From: a virus
Length of the DNA: 37,026 nucleotides
Strand: one strand, 5' to 3'
Virus record (IMG/VR): IMGVR_UViG_3300009168_000079
Location: 1 to 37,026 of that record
The notes under the pieces are model-generated. The model searched no databases. It was not told the origin of the DNA and worked only from the letters and a program-made list of their open reading frames with translations. Of the stretch, positions 9,201 through 18,341 are shown piece by piece. The position numbers and the translations under genes are program-made. How positions within the stretch are numbered: the stretch's first letter is position 1; each line of letters begins with the position of its first letter.

Positions 9201-11477
9201 CGGACCGGGAACAGGAGCGGGACCGGGAGGCAGACCCATCTGCTGCTCGCCAGCCCAGCCGAGATAGGCTTCCGGGTTGGCTTCGAATAGCGCCTCAAAT
9301 TCGGGATGGCGCAGGATCATCTGCTCGACGGCCTGGGTGTGCTCGCCAGCACTGATGATCTCGTCGCCATATTTGACGGCTGCCGTCATGCCGCCGTCGC
9401 GTATGTCTCTTTCCGTCTGCAATACGAATTGCCGCGGCGGCAGTACCTCGTCGGGAAAATCGTCGGGAATCGGCGCCGGCGCGGCCTTGGCAGCGGGTGC
9501 CTCACGATATGTGTAGCCGTAGTCGTTCGCTGTGAGCTGCTCCGACAGCGCGATGCCGTCGTCGCCGAGCTCGTCGATCATGTTCTGGATCGCCTCGTCG
9601 TGGCTGGTCCCGGTGAAGATCCGCTCGGTCCCGCCCTCAAGCAGGCCGGGCTCCCTCACCCTTATCGCGTGCTGCAGGTTGGCCGGTCTGCCTTCCCTCC
9701 CCCACAACCATTCCATCACCCGGTTCTGGTGGTAGACGATCTGGCGGTTCCAGTGCTTGAGGTCGCGCGCCAGGTTCTTTTGGTCCTTGAAGGCGCCGCT
9801 GGCCCGCAGCAGGTCGTCGTACTCCTGCGCCATGCGGGTGAACGCCTTGGCGGCAGCACGGGCGTTCTCGTTGACCGGGAAGCCGCGCACCTCGAAGTCG
9901 TTGGGGTTGAACACCGCCTCGGCGACCATCTCCTCGAAGTCGGCATGCGTCATGCCCTGCGCGCCGCCGCCCCTGCGCAGTCCGCGCTTCAGCTTGTAGG
10001 CGGCGGCTGAAACATTGAGTCCTTGAAAAGTACGGCCGCCGTAGTTCTGGTCGCCGCCGGCATACTTGACCCACTCCGCTTCGAACTCGTTGAGGAAGCG
10101 GTGGTAGCGCGGCGTGTGCTGCCGCATCGAATTGAGGATCAGCGACGGCGGCGTCGACCAGCGCGTCTGGTTGCCCTCGATCGCCCACTTGTAGTCGCCG
10201 CCGATATTCAGCGACAGCTCGGCCACCCGGTTGTCGCCCCTGGCCAGGCGGATTGCCTTGACCACCGGCGAGAAGTTCATGCGGCCGAGCATCTGCGCGA
10301 GGAAGCCGGCATAGTCGCCGCCCTGCTGCGAGCCGCGGTACTCGCGCATCGCCTCCTGACCGACCCGCTGCCGCCACGCTTCGGGCGTCTCGCCGGCCAG
10401 CTTCGGCAGGCTGCGCTCGTAGATGTGCTGGTAGTGGCGGAAGTTGTAGTAGTCGTTGGCGTCCCTGACGACGTGGCGGACGTTGGCGCCGCCGTCGATG
10501 TAGCTCTGCAGCTCGTCGTGCCACTGGCCCTTGTTGAACTCCTGCCTGACGCGGACCTCGTCGCCCTTCTGCACCAGCTCGCGGATGGGCGTGGGCTGGC
10601 CGAGATGCTCGGCGATGTCGTCGCTGACCGCCAGCGGCCCGGCGCGTCCTTCTTCAGCTGCGGTAGTCCAGTTTAATCCGTCCTCGCTGACATAGGTGAC
10701 GCCGTCGACCGTCTTTGGCTCGTAGCCGATGGTCTCTTCGACCTGGGCGAACAGAGGATAGGTGCCGTCGGCCGCGCGCGGGGGGCGGGCGCTCTCAAAG
10801 CGCAATCCCGGCTGCGACCGTGGACGCAGCGAGTGGAACGGGCTGTCGACGTTGCCGAGATCCGCCTCGAAGGCGCGGATGGCGCGCTCCGAGCGGGCGG
10901 CGCGCGCGCCCCACATGCCGACCGGGGCGCCGACGATGCCGCCGAGCAGCGAGGCCAGCGCGATATTGCCGGGCATCTCGCTCCACTGGGCGGTCGGATC
11001 GGCGTTGATGCGGGCGACCTCGGTGCCAGCGGCAAGTGCGCCGAACGCCGCGCTGGTGTAGAGCGCGCTGCGCACCAGGCCGATGCCCTTGACCCACGGC
11101 ATCGGGACGAGGTTCGACGGATCGAAGGTGCCGGCGATGAGGTCGCCGAGCAGACCGAGCTCACCGGATGCGGCGGTCTGCTGGTCCTGCTTGTTCCGGT
11201 CGATCAGCCGCTTGAGCGCGTCGGTCTCGCTCTTGGAGCGGGAGCGCGACAGCGTCGAGGCATAGGGCTCGTAGCCCTTCATGTCCTGCCACGGACGATA
11301 GCCGGGATCGGGCGGCGGCTGGATCAGTGTGCGCTGCAGGGTCTGGTTGGCCCAGCCCAGCCGGATCTTGGCTCTCAGCTCTTCTTCGGGATTCGCGTGG
11401 AATGCACCGGCCGGCTCCGGCTGGAGCAGCGGCGTGCCCGGCTGGATCCCCGGCTGTGGCTCGAGAGGCTCAGGCAC
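6198..11477 (-). CDS. Giant internal virion protein (T7 gp16-like position) with a metallopeptidase motif
   Basis: This 1,759-residue protein is the largest in the genome, third of the internal virion genes and directly before the tailspike, the place of T7 gp16. Residues about 105-195 are Gly/Ala-rich and partly hydrophobic, and another hydrophobic stretch lies near the C-terminus (LVLGMFYALLMGMF), as expected for a protein that leaves the capsid and enters the envelope. An HEAVH zinc motif is at 933-937, with a downstream HEFLTYA whose Glu1009 could be the third ligand. This arrangement is typical of metallopeptidase domains in large polyvalent phage proteins. The start is GTG at 11477, overlapping the previous stop by eight bases. 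Role: ejectosome component, possibly cutting an envelope or host protein (inferred). Confidence 0.85.
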   Translation of the reverse strand: MPEPLEPQPGIQPGTPLLQPEPAGAFHANPEEELRAKIRLGWANQTLQRTLIQPPPDPGYRPWQDMKGYEPYASTLSRSRSKSETDALKRLIDRNKQDQQTAASGELGLLGDLIAGTFDPSNLVPMPWVKGIGLVRSALYTSAAFGALAAGTEVARINADPTAQWSEMPGNIALASLLGGIVGAPVGMWGARAARSERAIRAFEADLGNVDSPFHSLRPRSQPGLRFESARPPRAADGTYPLFAQVEETIGYEPKTVDGVTYVSEDGLNWTTAAEEGRAGPLAVSDDIAEHLGQPTPIRELVQKGDEVRVRQEFNKGQWHDELQSYIDGGANVRHVVRDANDYYNFRHYQHIYERSLPKLAGETPEAWRQRVGQEAMREYRGSQQGGDYAGFLAQMLGRMNFSPVVKAIRLARGDNRVAELSLNIGGDYKWAIEGNQTRWSTPPSLILNSMRQHTPRYHRFLNEFEAEWVKYAGGDQNYGGRTFQGLNVSAAAYKLKRGLRRGGGAQGMTHADFEEMVAEAVFNPNDFEVRGFPVNENARAAAKAFTRMAQEYDDLLRASGAFKDQKNLARDLKHWNRQIVYHQNRVMEWLWGREGRPANLQHAIRVREPGLLEGGTERIFTGTSHDEAIQNMIDELGDDGIALSEQLTANDYGYTYREAPAAKAAPAPIPDDFPDEVLPPRQFVLQTERDIRDGGMTAAVKYGDEIISAGEHTQAVEQMILRHPEFEALFEANPEAYLGWAGEQQMGLPPGPAPVPGPPAPASLEAGVRAAAEQEAEWNRLAKLVNDGTATPEEIAAHAALTKTVISNIAKEMGLFQPKPMAASVMDIDPFSFDPQIAGFKSLGEVLSYIRDNTGEFGTAYNELIGRIFEDVKDIPLHVVDEATMDAAIAIGAEDGMLARGALGTFDPVENVTRIRGQIGDMSGANPVVITHEAVHAATNRRIEQGILDKRLGRTTPYSAMLDELEGLRDEFFTLAERDRERLVAGMDLAGRQEVDFRLKLAKDDIHEFLTYATTQPQFKAFLQATPARRPRGAIQTLWDEIVDLYLRLTGKEVPTRADQLQIEQLFDVISRYTEMQQPLLTGELAPGVKAMEGPAPQFVNVADAMDQRVRAMSPEQKRIFDERAGALLEAQEYLAKTQADLKTVTETPHQFLDANGKPEPWFHRVWDKSKGATEREQLTRLFTKWFERDNPDGARQRAELAIDNILNDSTEIAGTATLGMSPLRQRTLNIPNSWSIEDPEFGTIKVSDFIDKRVTAIAEHYSKRAGVIVESAKMFGPGGIRQAFAEQREYLMATYWEPAADADKPGIIQWINEIQAEQQLAYDTVAGTLRTVDPQRVDNRIGRLLQSLSTFGVMGKVAFASVPEILRPGMVNGYGTQFNVILQKYIGDLESLRGNTELNELTGELFDLASKQMHIQAVTIQDGEPTLGGTWLENLINDQVPNLYKISGLTSLTTWQKTISGLAAQHSVMSQAIAVGEALRAGGIPDPKMVLKLNAMGINVRDAMLLSEMPIERYQGGSLILPAVDGWGSKANGRRAREILLNGIHAEMRRTIVTPSVGDRSTIFNGVWTHKGKKVFESDIMTIPMQFLSYGMGAHNAMLISGLQGRDHTLVLGMFYALLMGMFAEWFRTDSKVWMNKGYDEMIADGFDASGIGGFWFSGLNTQIERASSGKFGLRPLAGIKTDFDKKRVDQGVASAFGVAPGYFYDISRAFWDSSVTATERAQLIRKAIPYNNVVWWERIFREMANGAGGAFEGTKK

Positions 11478-14400
11478 TGGTGCGGCCTATCCGCGCCATG
11501 CCCTGCCGGATGCCGTCGGTGAACCATTTGGGGCCGGTCGACCACTTGCTGTCGACACCGGGCTTGTGCCGCCACCAGCCGGCGAAGTTGCCGCGCAGGT
11601 CGAGGTGGATGGTGCCCTTGCCGTCGCCGGCGCCGTAGCCGCCGATGCCGGTGTAGCCCATGGCGACCGCCGTCGCGATCAGCCGGGTCTTCTCGGCGTC
11701 GGTGTAGTCGTCGACATAGAAGTCGAGCGCCGTCTTGGCATGGTGCTGGCTGGTCGACTTGCGAGCGTCGGGCTGGGTGCCGCCGTGCGGGGTGACGCGC
11801 AGCGGCTTGCCGAACGCGGCCGACAAACGCAGCGCGGATGTCTGCGTCATCGGCAGCGTCGCCGTGAAGTTGGCGGGATAGACGTTGCCCTGCATGTCGG
11901 TGACGGCGCCGGGACCGCCGGCGTCGAGCACCAGGCCGCGGGTCGCAGCCTGCGCCGGCGTGACGATCAGCGCCCCGGCATTGGCCGCGAACTGTTCCGC
12001 CATCTCGAGGGTCGCCCCCGGATTGTACCAGGCAGTCCAGTAGCGGGCCTGTTCCTCGTGGTCGTTGGCGTCCGGCACTTCCTCGGAGGCGCGCGACAGG
12101 TACATGCGGGTGGCCAGCACCGCGACCAGCGGCTTGTCGAGATCGCGGGAGGTGAGCTGCGTCACGTCGATGCCGAATGCGGCCTTGGCCTTCTCGTTCA
12201 TCTCGTAGACTTCGGAGCCGGGAATTGCAGCGAGGCGCTGCACCTCGACCCAGCCGCTTTCGGTGTTCATCTGGGTAAGGCCGCGGTCGCCGATCTCGCG
12301 GAAGGTCCCGTCCACCGCCCCGAACTTGGTCTCCTGGCTGGCGATCGCGGCAATCAGCTGGCGCATGTCGATGTCGTCGCCGAACAAGTCGCCGACCCGG
12401 TTGATCGAGCCGAGCACCACGCCCTTGCCGGTCGCCTTCGGCAGCATCAGAGTCTTGTCGTCGAGCTCCATCTCTTGGATGGCCTGCGGCGGCGCCTCGT
12501 AATACTGCTTGCCCTCGCTGGCGATGAAGTCGCGGCGGTCCTGCTCGTTGTCGAGGAACAGCTGCCTGATCTCCGGCGACTGGTCGGTGAGCCACTTCTC
12601 GCGCTGCACCGGATTGTCGATGACACGCAGCGCCATGTTGCCGGCGTCGAGATTGCCCTTGCCTTCCTCGATCCTGATGATCTCGCGGATCGTCGCTGCC
12701 TTGGCGTCCGCGGTCGCCTTCTGCATGTTCTCGAAGGATTTCTGGCGGCCCTCGATGTTGGAGCGCACGGTGTGGGGGTCGACCAGCAGCGGCACCGAGG
12801 CGCCATCCTTGCGGAACACCTTGATCTTCTGCTGCGAGGCGCCGTCGATGTCGACCCACACCTCGTACTTGTTGCCGGGCACCGGCACCAGCATCAGGCC
12901 GTTGCCGAGCGGCATGGTGTTGCCAGCCGCCAGGATGGTGTTGAGCGCATTGCGCAGTTCGCCGTTGGGACCGTCGCTGCGGAAGTCGATCTTGTCCTTG
13001 ACCAGATGGTTCATGACCACCTTGGAGACCATGTCGCTGGTCCACTGGTAGGGCTTGGCGGTGAACTGCCGGCGCTCCCCCGGATGCAGCGGTGTCACCG
13101 GAGCGGCATAGTTGTGCGGATTCCAACTGAGATCGTCGCCCCTGGTCCAGCCGTCCCTGTAGATCTTCGACGACTGGTAGCCCTGTGCCACCGAGTTGAA
13201 GCTCTCCTCGAGCATCTTGGTATCGTCGGCACCGGGATTCAGGGACTTGTTGATCTGATATGTCTTGGCCACCTCCTCCTGGAACTCGGGCGGCACGGAG
13301 TACATCGGCCGGTCGCGGCTCGAATAGAAGTCGATGAACAGCCCCTGCACGGCGCCGCTGAAGTCGGTCTTGGTATTCTCCTGATATTCCCTGACATGGG
13401 CTTCGACCGTGTTGGCTGGATCGGCCAGCTTGTCCATGGTCGAGCGGTACATCTGCTCCTGCTTGGCGGGATCCTGTGTCGTGGCCATGACCCGCGCCAT
13501 GACGTCGCGGGCATTGTCGAACAGCGCCACGTCTGGCTTGTTCATCTCCTTCTTGATCATGTCGCCGATGCGGACGTCGCCGTCGCGGCTGTCGACGATC
13601 GACACCCACATGGCGATCACTTCCCTCGCCTTGTCGGGCGTCGAATTGAGCCTGAGCCTCATGTTGTCGACGAGGTCCGGCGTCATCACCTTGGTCAGCC
13701 TGACCATGCCGGCGACGGTCGCGCGACCATCCGGATCGTCGAGCGCCTTCAGGTCGTTTATCCACTGGCTCACCAGCTTCTGGTAGGCGGGCTCGTCCTT
13801 GTGCGGGATGCGGGTGTTGGGGCCTGCCGTCTTCAGGTACTTCTCGACCTCGAGCATCGGCAAATTGGCGTTGGCCGCCGACTGCATGGCGTTGACCAGC
13901 TGCCGCAGGTTCGACGACACCGCCTTGACCGCCGCCTCGTCGGGGAACAGCTTGCGCAGCTCGCCGGTCGAGATGATCTTGCGCTTGGGCGCCGGCGGAT
14001 CCGACAGCTCCGGGTGCAGCGACTTGGGTGCGGGGCCGGCGTCGATCGAGATCGTCGCCTCGCCGCCGACATCGAGCACCTCGACGAACTCGTTGAGCTC
14101 GGACAGCGCGATCTTGCCCTTGCGGGCGCCGGTGGCGATCTGCTCCTGCGTCGCCGACGAGATGACGTAGCCGGCGATCGCCGCCTTGTTGTTGTCGGCC
14201 TTGATCTGGTCCTGCAGGTTCAGCCCGACCAGCTGGTCCTCGATCTTGTAGGCGCGCTGCGTGAAGTCGGTGTAGTCGCCGCCGGCCGCCGCGATCGAGA
14301 TCGCCTTCTTGATGGCGGTCTCCTTGCTGGCCAGCATGCCGTCGACAAGGATCTTCTGCTGCTGCTCGGCCTCGGCCGCCACCATCTGGTTGACGCGCTG

Positions 14401-14910
14401 CGAGCTGTCCCTGTCCAGCACGATGCGGGCCGCGCCCTTGTAGAGCGGGTCGACCGTGTCGAGGATGCCCGCCTTCGCCCCCTCCAGCAGCGCAGTCTTC
14501 TGCGCCGCCGTCTTGTCGAACATGACCTGGATTTCGCCGGCCCGCTTCTCGTACTGGGCGGCAATGTCGCTGAGCGCCTGGTCCTGCAGGGCGTTGTGGA
14601 CGGATGCACGGTACTCGGGACTACCCTGGACGACCGGCGCGCGCGAGAACGTGCCATCGGGATTCTTGGCGACTTCGGCGTCACGCCACGCATTGACGTC
14701 GACGACGCCCTGGAGCTTGTCGTCGATACGCTTGTTGGCCTCGGCGTCGGCGTCGCCCTTGGCCTGCTTGGCCAGCAGCGCGTTGGTGAAGGCGGAGAAC
14801 GAGTTGCTGATGTCGGGGCTGCGGACGCCCTCGCCCGATGCCTTCGGCAGCTGCTGTCCGCCGATCAGCGATGTGCGCGGCGTCTGGATCTGAAGCGGCT
14901 GCAGCGCCAT
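11470..14910 (-). CDS. Internal virion protein with transglycosylase-like and M15-peptidase-like domains
   Basis: This 1,146-residue protein occupies the T7 gp15 position. The N-terminal 800 residues are mostly helical with Ala- and Gln-rich stretches. Near residue 860 an SLT-type lysozyme fold is indicated by SQETKFGA (candidate catalytic Glu) followed by DRGLTQMN. The last 100 residues resemble an M15 (VanY-like) peptidase: TSQHHAKTALD fits SxHxxxxAxD (His about 1056, Asp about 1063), and IHLDLRG supplies the C-terminal HxD (about 1102-1104). Together these could cut both glycan and peptide parts of peptidoglycan as the genome channel crosses the wall. ATG at 14910 shares a base with the upstream stop; a GTG codon lies just upstream. 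Domain calls are by motif, with activity inferred. Confidence 0.83.
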   Translation of the reverse strand: MALQPLQIQTPRTSLIGGQQLPKASGEGVRSPDISNSFSAFTNALLAKQAKGDADAEANKRIDDKLQGVVDVNAWRDAEVAKNPDGTFSRAPVVQGSPEYRASVHNALQDQALSDIAAQYEKRAGEIQVMFDKTAAQKTALLEGAKAGILDTVDPLYKGAARIVLDRDSSQRVNQMVAAEAEQQQKILVDGMLASKETAIKKAISIAAAGGDYTDFTQRAYKIEDQLVGLNLQDQIKADNNKAAIAGYVISSATQEQIATGARKGKIALSELNEFVEVLDVGGEATISIDAGPAPKSLHPELSDPPAPKRKIISTGELRKLFPDEAAVKAVSSNLRQLVNAMQSAANANLPMLEVEKYLKTAGPNTRIPHKDEPAYQKLVSQWINDLKALDDPDGRATVAGMVRLTKVMTPDLVDNMRLRLNSTPDKAREVIAMWVSIVDSRDGDVRIGDMIKKEMNKPDVALFDNARDVMARVMATTQDPAKQEQMYRSTMDKLADPANTVEAHVREYQENTKTDFSGAVQGLFIDFYSSRDRPMYSVPPEFQEEVAKTYQINKSLNPGADDTKMLEESFNSVAQGYQSSKIYRDGWTRGDDLSWNPHNYAAPVTPLHPGERRQFTAKPYQWTSDMVSKVVMNHLVKDKIDFRSDGPNGELRNALNTILAAGNTMPLGNGLMLVPVPGNKYEVWVDIDGASQQKIKVFRKDGASVPLLVDPHTVRSNIEGRQKSFENMQKATADAKAATIREIIRIEEGKGNLDAGNMALRVIDNPVQREKWLTDQSPEIRQLFLDNEQDRRDFIASEGKQYYEAPPQAIQEMELDDKTLMLPKATGKGVVLGSINRVGDLFGDDIDMRQLIAAIASQETKFGAVDGTFREIGDRGLTQMNTESGWVEVQRLAAIPGSEVYEMNEKAKAAFGIDVTQLTSRDLDKPLVAVLATRMYLSRASEEVPDANDHEEQARYWTAWYNPGATLEMAEQFAANAGALIVTPAQAATRGLVLDAGGPGAVTDMQGNVYPANFTATLPMTQTSALRLSAAFGKPLRVTPHGGTQPDARKSTSQHHAKTALDFYVDDYTDAEKTRLIATAVAMGYTGIGGYGAGDGKGTIHLDLRGNFAGWWRHKPGVDSKWSTGPKWFTDGIRQGMARIGRTSA

Positions 14911-15398
14911 CACTGAATCCTGTTGGTGGCCGTGCTCGCCGTGCTGCCTGTATTGGCTTTGACAAAGCCGCCGGCGATCGTGCCGAGGCTATCGAAGCCG
15001 GCCTGCACGAAGCCCGACACCGCGGTGGCCTTGGCCTTCCACTTGGCGACGCCGATCTCGTACTTCTTGCGGCCGACGACCTGGTCGCTGTTGAAGATCG
15101 TTCGCCCGATGTCGTTACCGGCGACCTGCATGTTGAACGGCACGATGCCCTGCGTGTAGCTGACGTTCTCGTCGAGGCCGGAGGCCGACAGCGCAGCCAT
15201 GTTCATGGCCTCCGACTTGCGCAGCTCCATCAGCCGGTCGGTGGTGTCGCCGATCGACTTGATGCGCTCGTTCTCCATTTCGACCCTGAGCTGGCTCTGC
15301 TCGATCTCCGCCTGCTGCTTGGCCATCTGCGCGCCCATGGCGGCAGTGGCCAGCGAGCTGACGACGGAAAGGACGATACCGACAATGGGGCCGCACAT
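14910..15398 (-). CDS. Small internal virion protein (T7 gp14-like)
   Basis: This 162-residue protein has a hydrophobic N-terminus (about 5-25, IVGIVLSVVSSLATAAMGA) followed by a long Gln/Glu/Arg helix (about 26-65). It is Ala- and Gly-rich at the C-terminus. Size, the membrane-seeking N-terminus and position between tail tubular protein B and the large internal proteins match T7 gp14, which forms the outer-membrane part of the ejection channel. ATG at 15398 uses the last base of the preceding stop (TGATG). Sequence similarity to gp14 itself cannot be tested here, so the call rests on architecture and order. Confidence 0.75.
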   Translation of the reverse strand: MCGPIVGIVLSVVSSLATAAMGAQMAKQQAEIEQSQLRVEMENERIKSIGDTTDRLMELRKSEAMNMAALSASGLDENVSYTQGIVPFNMQVAGNDIGRTIFNSDQVVGRKKYEIGVAKWKAKATAVSGFVQAGFDSLGTIAGGFVKANTGSTASTATNRIQ

Positions 15399-17662
15399 CA
15401 GACTGACACCTCGTGGATCATGCCGAGCACGACCAGCGGTCCCGGATTTGGCTGGGTGATGACGATGGTCGGATCGGTGCCGTAGCCGAGATGGCGGATG
15501 CGGCGCTTGCCGGTGACCTTGACCGGCGGCAGGCTGGGATCCTGGCCGATGGTGAAGCCGAGCTGCTCCTTGCCGTTGACCGCGGCGCTGACCGACTGGT
15601 GGAAATGCAGGTTGCTGGACACGATGCGCCGCTTCTCGCCGGTCATCGAGCCGTCAGTCATTTCCTTGTCGGGCGGATTGGGGATCAGCTCGACGCCGTA
15701 GTCCGAACCGATGATCGGATTGGCGACTGGCATCGGGGTCTGGAACTGGCCGCTCGCATTGGTGGTGTAATTGCCGTCGGCAGCAGCGGGATCCGGCGTG
15801 AGCGTGCCATAAATCAGGGCGCCGGGCGTATTGCCGATCTTGTAGCCGCCGGCCATGACAGTGATCACCCTGTTGATATAGCCGGTGCCGGCAGTCCACA
15901 CATTGGTGGTGCCGGAAAGCTGCTTGGCGCCGTCGAGCCAGATGTCGGTGGCGTCGAGCTCGAGGCGCTCGAGGTAGTAGACGCCGGAGCGCAGCACGGA
16001 GAAGAACACCTGGCTGCCGACCACGACGACGCTATCGAAGTGGCCGCCGCCGCCGCTCACGAAGCGGGTCCAGCCAGTGAACTCTTCCGAGCGGATCGAG
16101 TGGAAGCAGGCGACGGTGCCGTTGGTCGCGGCCGTGGCGTTGACGAAGAAGGCATACTGCTCCGGGCGGGTCGGCGTGCCGAGCAGCACGGCGGCGTCGT
16201 TGGGCCTGTCGATCATGTGGCTGGCGAGGATCGAGATCGGCGGCGCGACCTGGGCGTCGGTGTTGAAGTCGTAGATCAGCTCGCGGATGTTCTTGCCGTT
16301 GCGCTGCGCGAAGATGGTGGCGCCATCGAAGATGCGCGGCCGCACGTTCGGGTCGGATCCGTAGGCGGTGTGGTTGATGACCTTCATCGAGCCGGGCGTG
16401 ATCGGTTCGCCGTTCTGGGTCTCGACCACCGCCTCGCCGCCTTCGCAGAAGATCTGCAGCTGCTTGTGCGAGACCAGGTGGACGACGCGGGTGAGCGACG
16501 AGATGGTGCCCTGCACGCTCTCGTCATCGAGGCCGTCGCGCGCGTTGAAGTCGTAGTAGTCGCCGACGGCCGAGCCGCCGATGAAGGTGGGGGCGCCGGT
16601 CGAGCCGCTCATCCAGATGCGGTTCTCGTGCAGGGTGATGGCGCCGGGCCAGCCGAGGCGATCGGACCATATCTGCTCGGACCAGTCGCGCACCCGCGTC
16701 GGCGAAACCGGCTGCACGGTGACGTTGGCGCCGCCGCCGTCGCCGCCCTTCGAGGTGCCGCTGGCGACGATGAAGTAATACTCGTCGGGGCCGTTGATGG
16801 TGATCGTGTGGGTGCCGTTGAGCATGGCCGCGGTCATGTCGAAAGTGTCGATCGCGCCGGCGATGACGACGGTGGCGGTCGGGCCGACGATGCCGTGATT
16901 GACATGGGTGACGAAGACCTCGGTGTCGCCGGCCGAGACACGGAACGGCGCCGGCGCCAGATCGGCCTTGATGTGCTGGTTGACGGTCACGGTGGCGCTG
17001 GTGCCGCTGGCCACGGCATTGATGGTGACCTCCTTGTTCCAGATGCGGATGCGCTCGCCCACCCAGTCGCTGGTCAGGAAGCTGGTGCTGCTGGTCAGGG
17101 TGCGCGGCGAGCCTTTCGTCCAGGCGCTGAGCCCGATCGGGTAGTCGAGGCCGGTGCCGCGCCTGATATAGGGCTGGTTGAGGACGTTCTCGCCGCTGTC
17201 GGTCGAGAAGGCCAGCGTGGTCAGCTGGAAGCTGTTCAGCCCGGTGCGGCGCAGCCGCCGCATCTTGAACGACGGATGCACGAACAGCATCACATCCAGC
17301 TTCTGGATGATGTTGATCTCCCAGACGGTCGTGATGTTCCACGGGCCGGTGTTGGGCGTGACGGTGCAGGGCGTGCCGGCGGCGGTCCAGACGTAGACGT
17401 TGCCGGCGCCGAAGCCGACGATGTACTTCTCGTTGAAGTCGAACTCGAACTCGAACAGCCGCACCCGCTCCGGCAGGGCCAGCATGTTGCGGGTTCCCGG
17501 ACGGCGCGAAGCGCCACCGGAGAAGTGCAGCATCATGTTCTTCATCGAGCGTGCGCCGGACAAATAGGCCTTGGCGTCGACCCGCATCGCCATCATCGGG
17601 TCGACCTCGCCGTAGCGCCAGTCGACCTTGATGTCGCGCAGCGGCGCCCGGTAGTTGCTCAT
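15398..17662 (-). CDS. Tail tubular protein B-like nozzle protein (T7 gp12-like)
   Basis: This 754-residue beta-rich protein starts SNYRAPLRDIKVDW and contains FSGGASRRPGTRNM (about 44-57), a segment typical of podoviral tail-tube B / tail stabilisation proteins. Further hallmarks are the RDWSEQIWSDRLGWPGAITLHENR-type blade (about 355-378) and the ISSLTRVVHLVSHKQLQIFCEGGEA region. In the virion it would form the tail nozzle below the gatekeeper, holding the spikes. ATG at 17662 overlaps the stop of protein A (ATGA). The frame stays open upstream, but that part overlaps the protein A gene and has no protein-like composition, so it is excluded. Confidence 0.87.
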   Translation of the reverse strand: MSNYRAPLRDIKVDWRYGEVDPMMAMRVDAKAYLSGARSMKNMMLHFSGGASRRPGTRNMLALPERVRLFEFEFDFNEKYIVGFGAGNVYVWTAAGTPCTVTPNTGPWNITTVWEINIIQKLDVMLFVHPSFKMRRLRRTGLNSFQLTTLAFSTDSGENVLNQPYIRRGTGLDYPIGLSAWTKGSPRTLTSSTSFLTSDWVGERIRIWNKEVTINAVASGTSATVTVNQHIKADLAPAPFRVSAGDTEVFVTHVNHGIVGPTATVVIAGAIDTFDMTAAMLNGTHTITINGPDEYYFIVASGTSKGGDGGGANVTVQPVSPTRVRDWSEQIWSDRLGWPGAITLHENRIWMSGSTGAPTFIGGSAVGDYYDFNARDGLDDESVQGTISSLTRVVHLVSHKQLQIFCEGGEAVVETQNGEPITPGSMKVINHTAYGSDPNVRPRIFDGATIFAQRNGKNIRELIYDFNTDAQVAPPISILASHMIDRPNDAAVLLGTPTRPEQYAFFVNATAATNGTVACFHSIRSEEFTGWTRFVSGGGGHFDSVVVVGSQVFFSVLRSGVYYLERLELDATDIWLDGAKQLSGTTNVWTAGTGYINRVITVMAGGYKIGNTPGALIYGTLTPDPAAADGNYTTNASGQFQTPMPVANPIIGSDYGVELIPNPPDKEMTDGSMTGEKRRIVSSNLHFHQSVSAAVNGKEQLGFTIGQDPSLPPVKVTGKRRIRHLGYGTDPTIVITQPNPGPLVVLGMIHEVSV

Positions 17663-18267
17663 GACAGGCGCGCCTCCATGATGGAGTTGCGGCCGCGCAG
17701 CTTGAACTTGCGGGTGGTCTGCTGGCGGCTGTCGGCATTCTTGGCCCAGCGGAACAGCGGCTCGACCGACTTCTCGAGATCGGTGCGCAGGTCGAGCTTG
17801 CCGGCCAGCGCGAACGACAGCTTGGCGGCGAACGCATGGACCATCAGCTCGACGAAGTAGCCGGGCCACCACTGGATCGGCGGCTCGTAGGTGTAGACGG
17901 CGTAGACGGTGTTGGTCGCGGTGGCGTTGCAGAACACCTTGTTCTCGAAGCGGTCGAACGGCATGTCGCGGCCATCGAGGTCGATGCGGATGTACTGCAG
18001 CGCCTTCATGTCGGGGGGCGCGGTGTAGACAGCTTGCCAGCCGACCGGCTTGAGGGGGTTGAAGCCGTCCTCGTGGTCACGCGGCATCTGCGCGGTGCGG
18101 GTGGCGAAGCGCCAGGGATAGAGGCTGATCCAGTGGTCGACGCAGGGCTGGTAGAGATGCTGGCAGGCGATCTCCTCGACGCTGGTCGCCGAGCCGAACG
18201 AAGACACCGGGTTGGCGCCGATCATGACCAGCGCGGACGAGGCGATGTCGAACTTGGTGAGCGCCAT
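17659..18267 (-). CDS. Tail tubular protein A-like gatekeeper (T7 gp11-like)
   Basis: This 202-residue protein begins ALTKFDIASSALVMIGANP, the characteristic start of podoviral tail tubular A / adaptor proteins, and carries the expected LYPWRFATR segment (about 49-57). It forms the ring that connects the portal to the nozzle. The start ATG lies 14 bases below a strong terminator and is preceded by GAGGG. The stop overlaps the protein B start. The arrangement capsid, terminator, gp11-like gene is the same as in T7. Confidence 0.88.
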   Translation of the reverse strand: MALTKFDIASSALVMIGANPVSSFGSATSVEEIACQHLYQPCVDHWISLYPWRFATRTAQMPRDHEDGFNPLKPVGWQAVYTAPPDMKALQYIRIDLDGRDMPFDRFENKVFCNATATNTVYAVYTYEPPIQWWPGYFVELMVHAFAAKLSFALAGKLDLRTDLEKSVEPLFRWAKNADSRQQTTRKFKLRGRNSIMEARLS

Positions 18268-18280
18268 GGCGACCCTCGTG

Positions 18281-18309
18281 GAAAAAGGGGGAGGGCCGAG
18301 ACCCTCCCC
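18281..18309 (-). terminator. Rho-independent terminator after the capsid genes
   Basis: On the minus strand an eight-base perfect stem GGGGAGGG / CCCTCCCC (18302-18309 with 18288-18295) and a six-base loop are followed by CTTTTTC. It sits between the 80-residue gene and tail tubular protein A. It should end or attenuate the capsid transcript and so lower expression of tail genes relative to capsid. Confidence 0.88.
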
Positions 18310-18341
18310 AGTCGAATCCGGCCGGGGTTAGAAGCCGGAAA

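Noticed and set aside
11329-14916. Very long open frame on the plus strand opposite the internal virion protein gene
   Set aside because: It is the antisense of a well-supported gene in GC-rich DNA, with His/Arg/Val/Asp-rich composition and no family motifs. The same applies to the plus-strand frames at 15413-17860 and 7074-8846.
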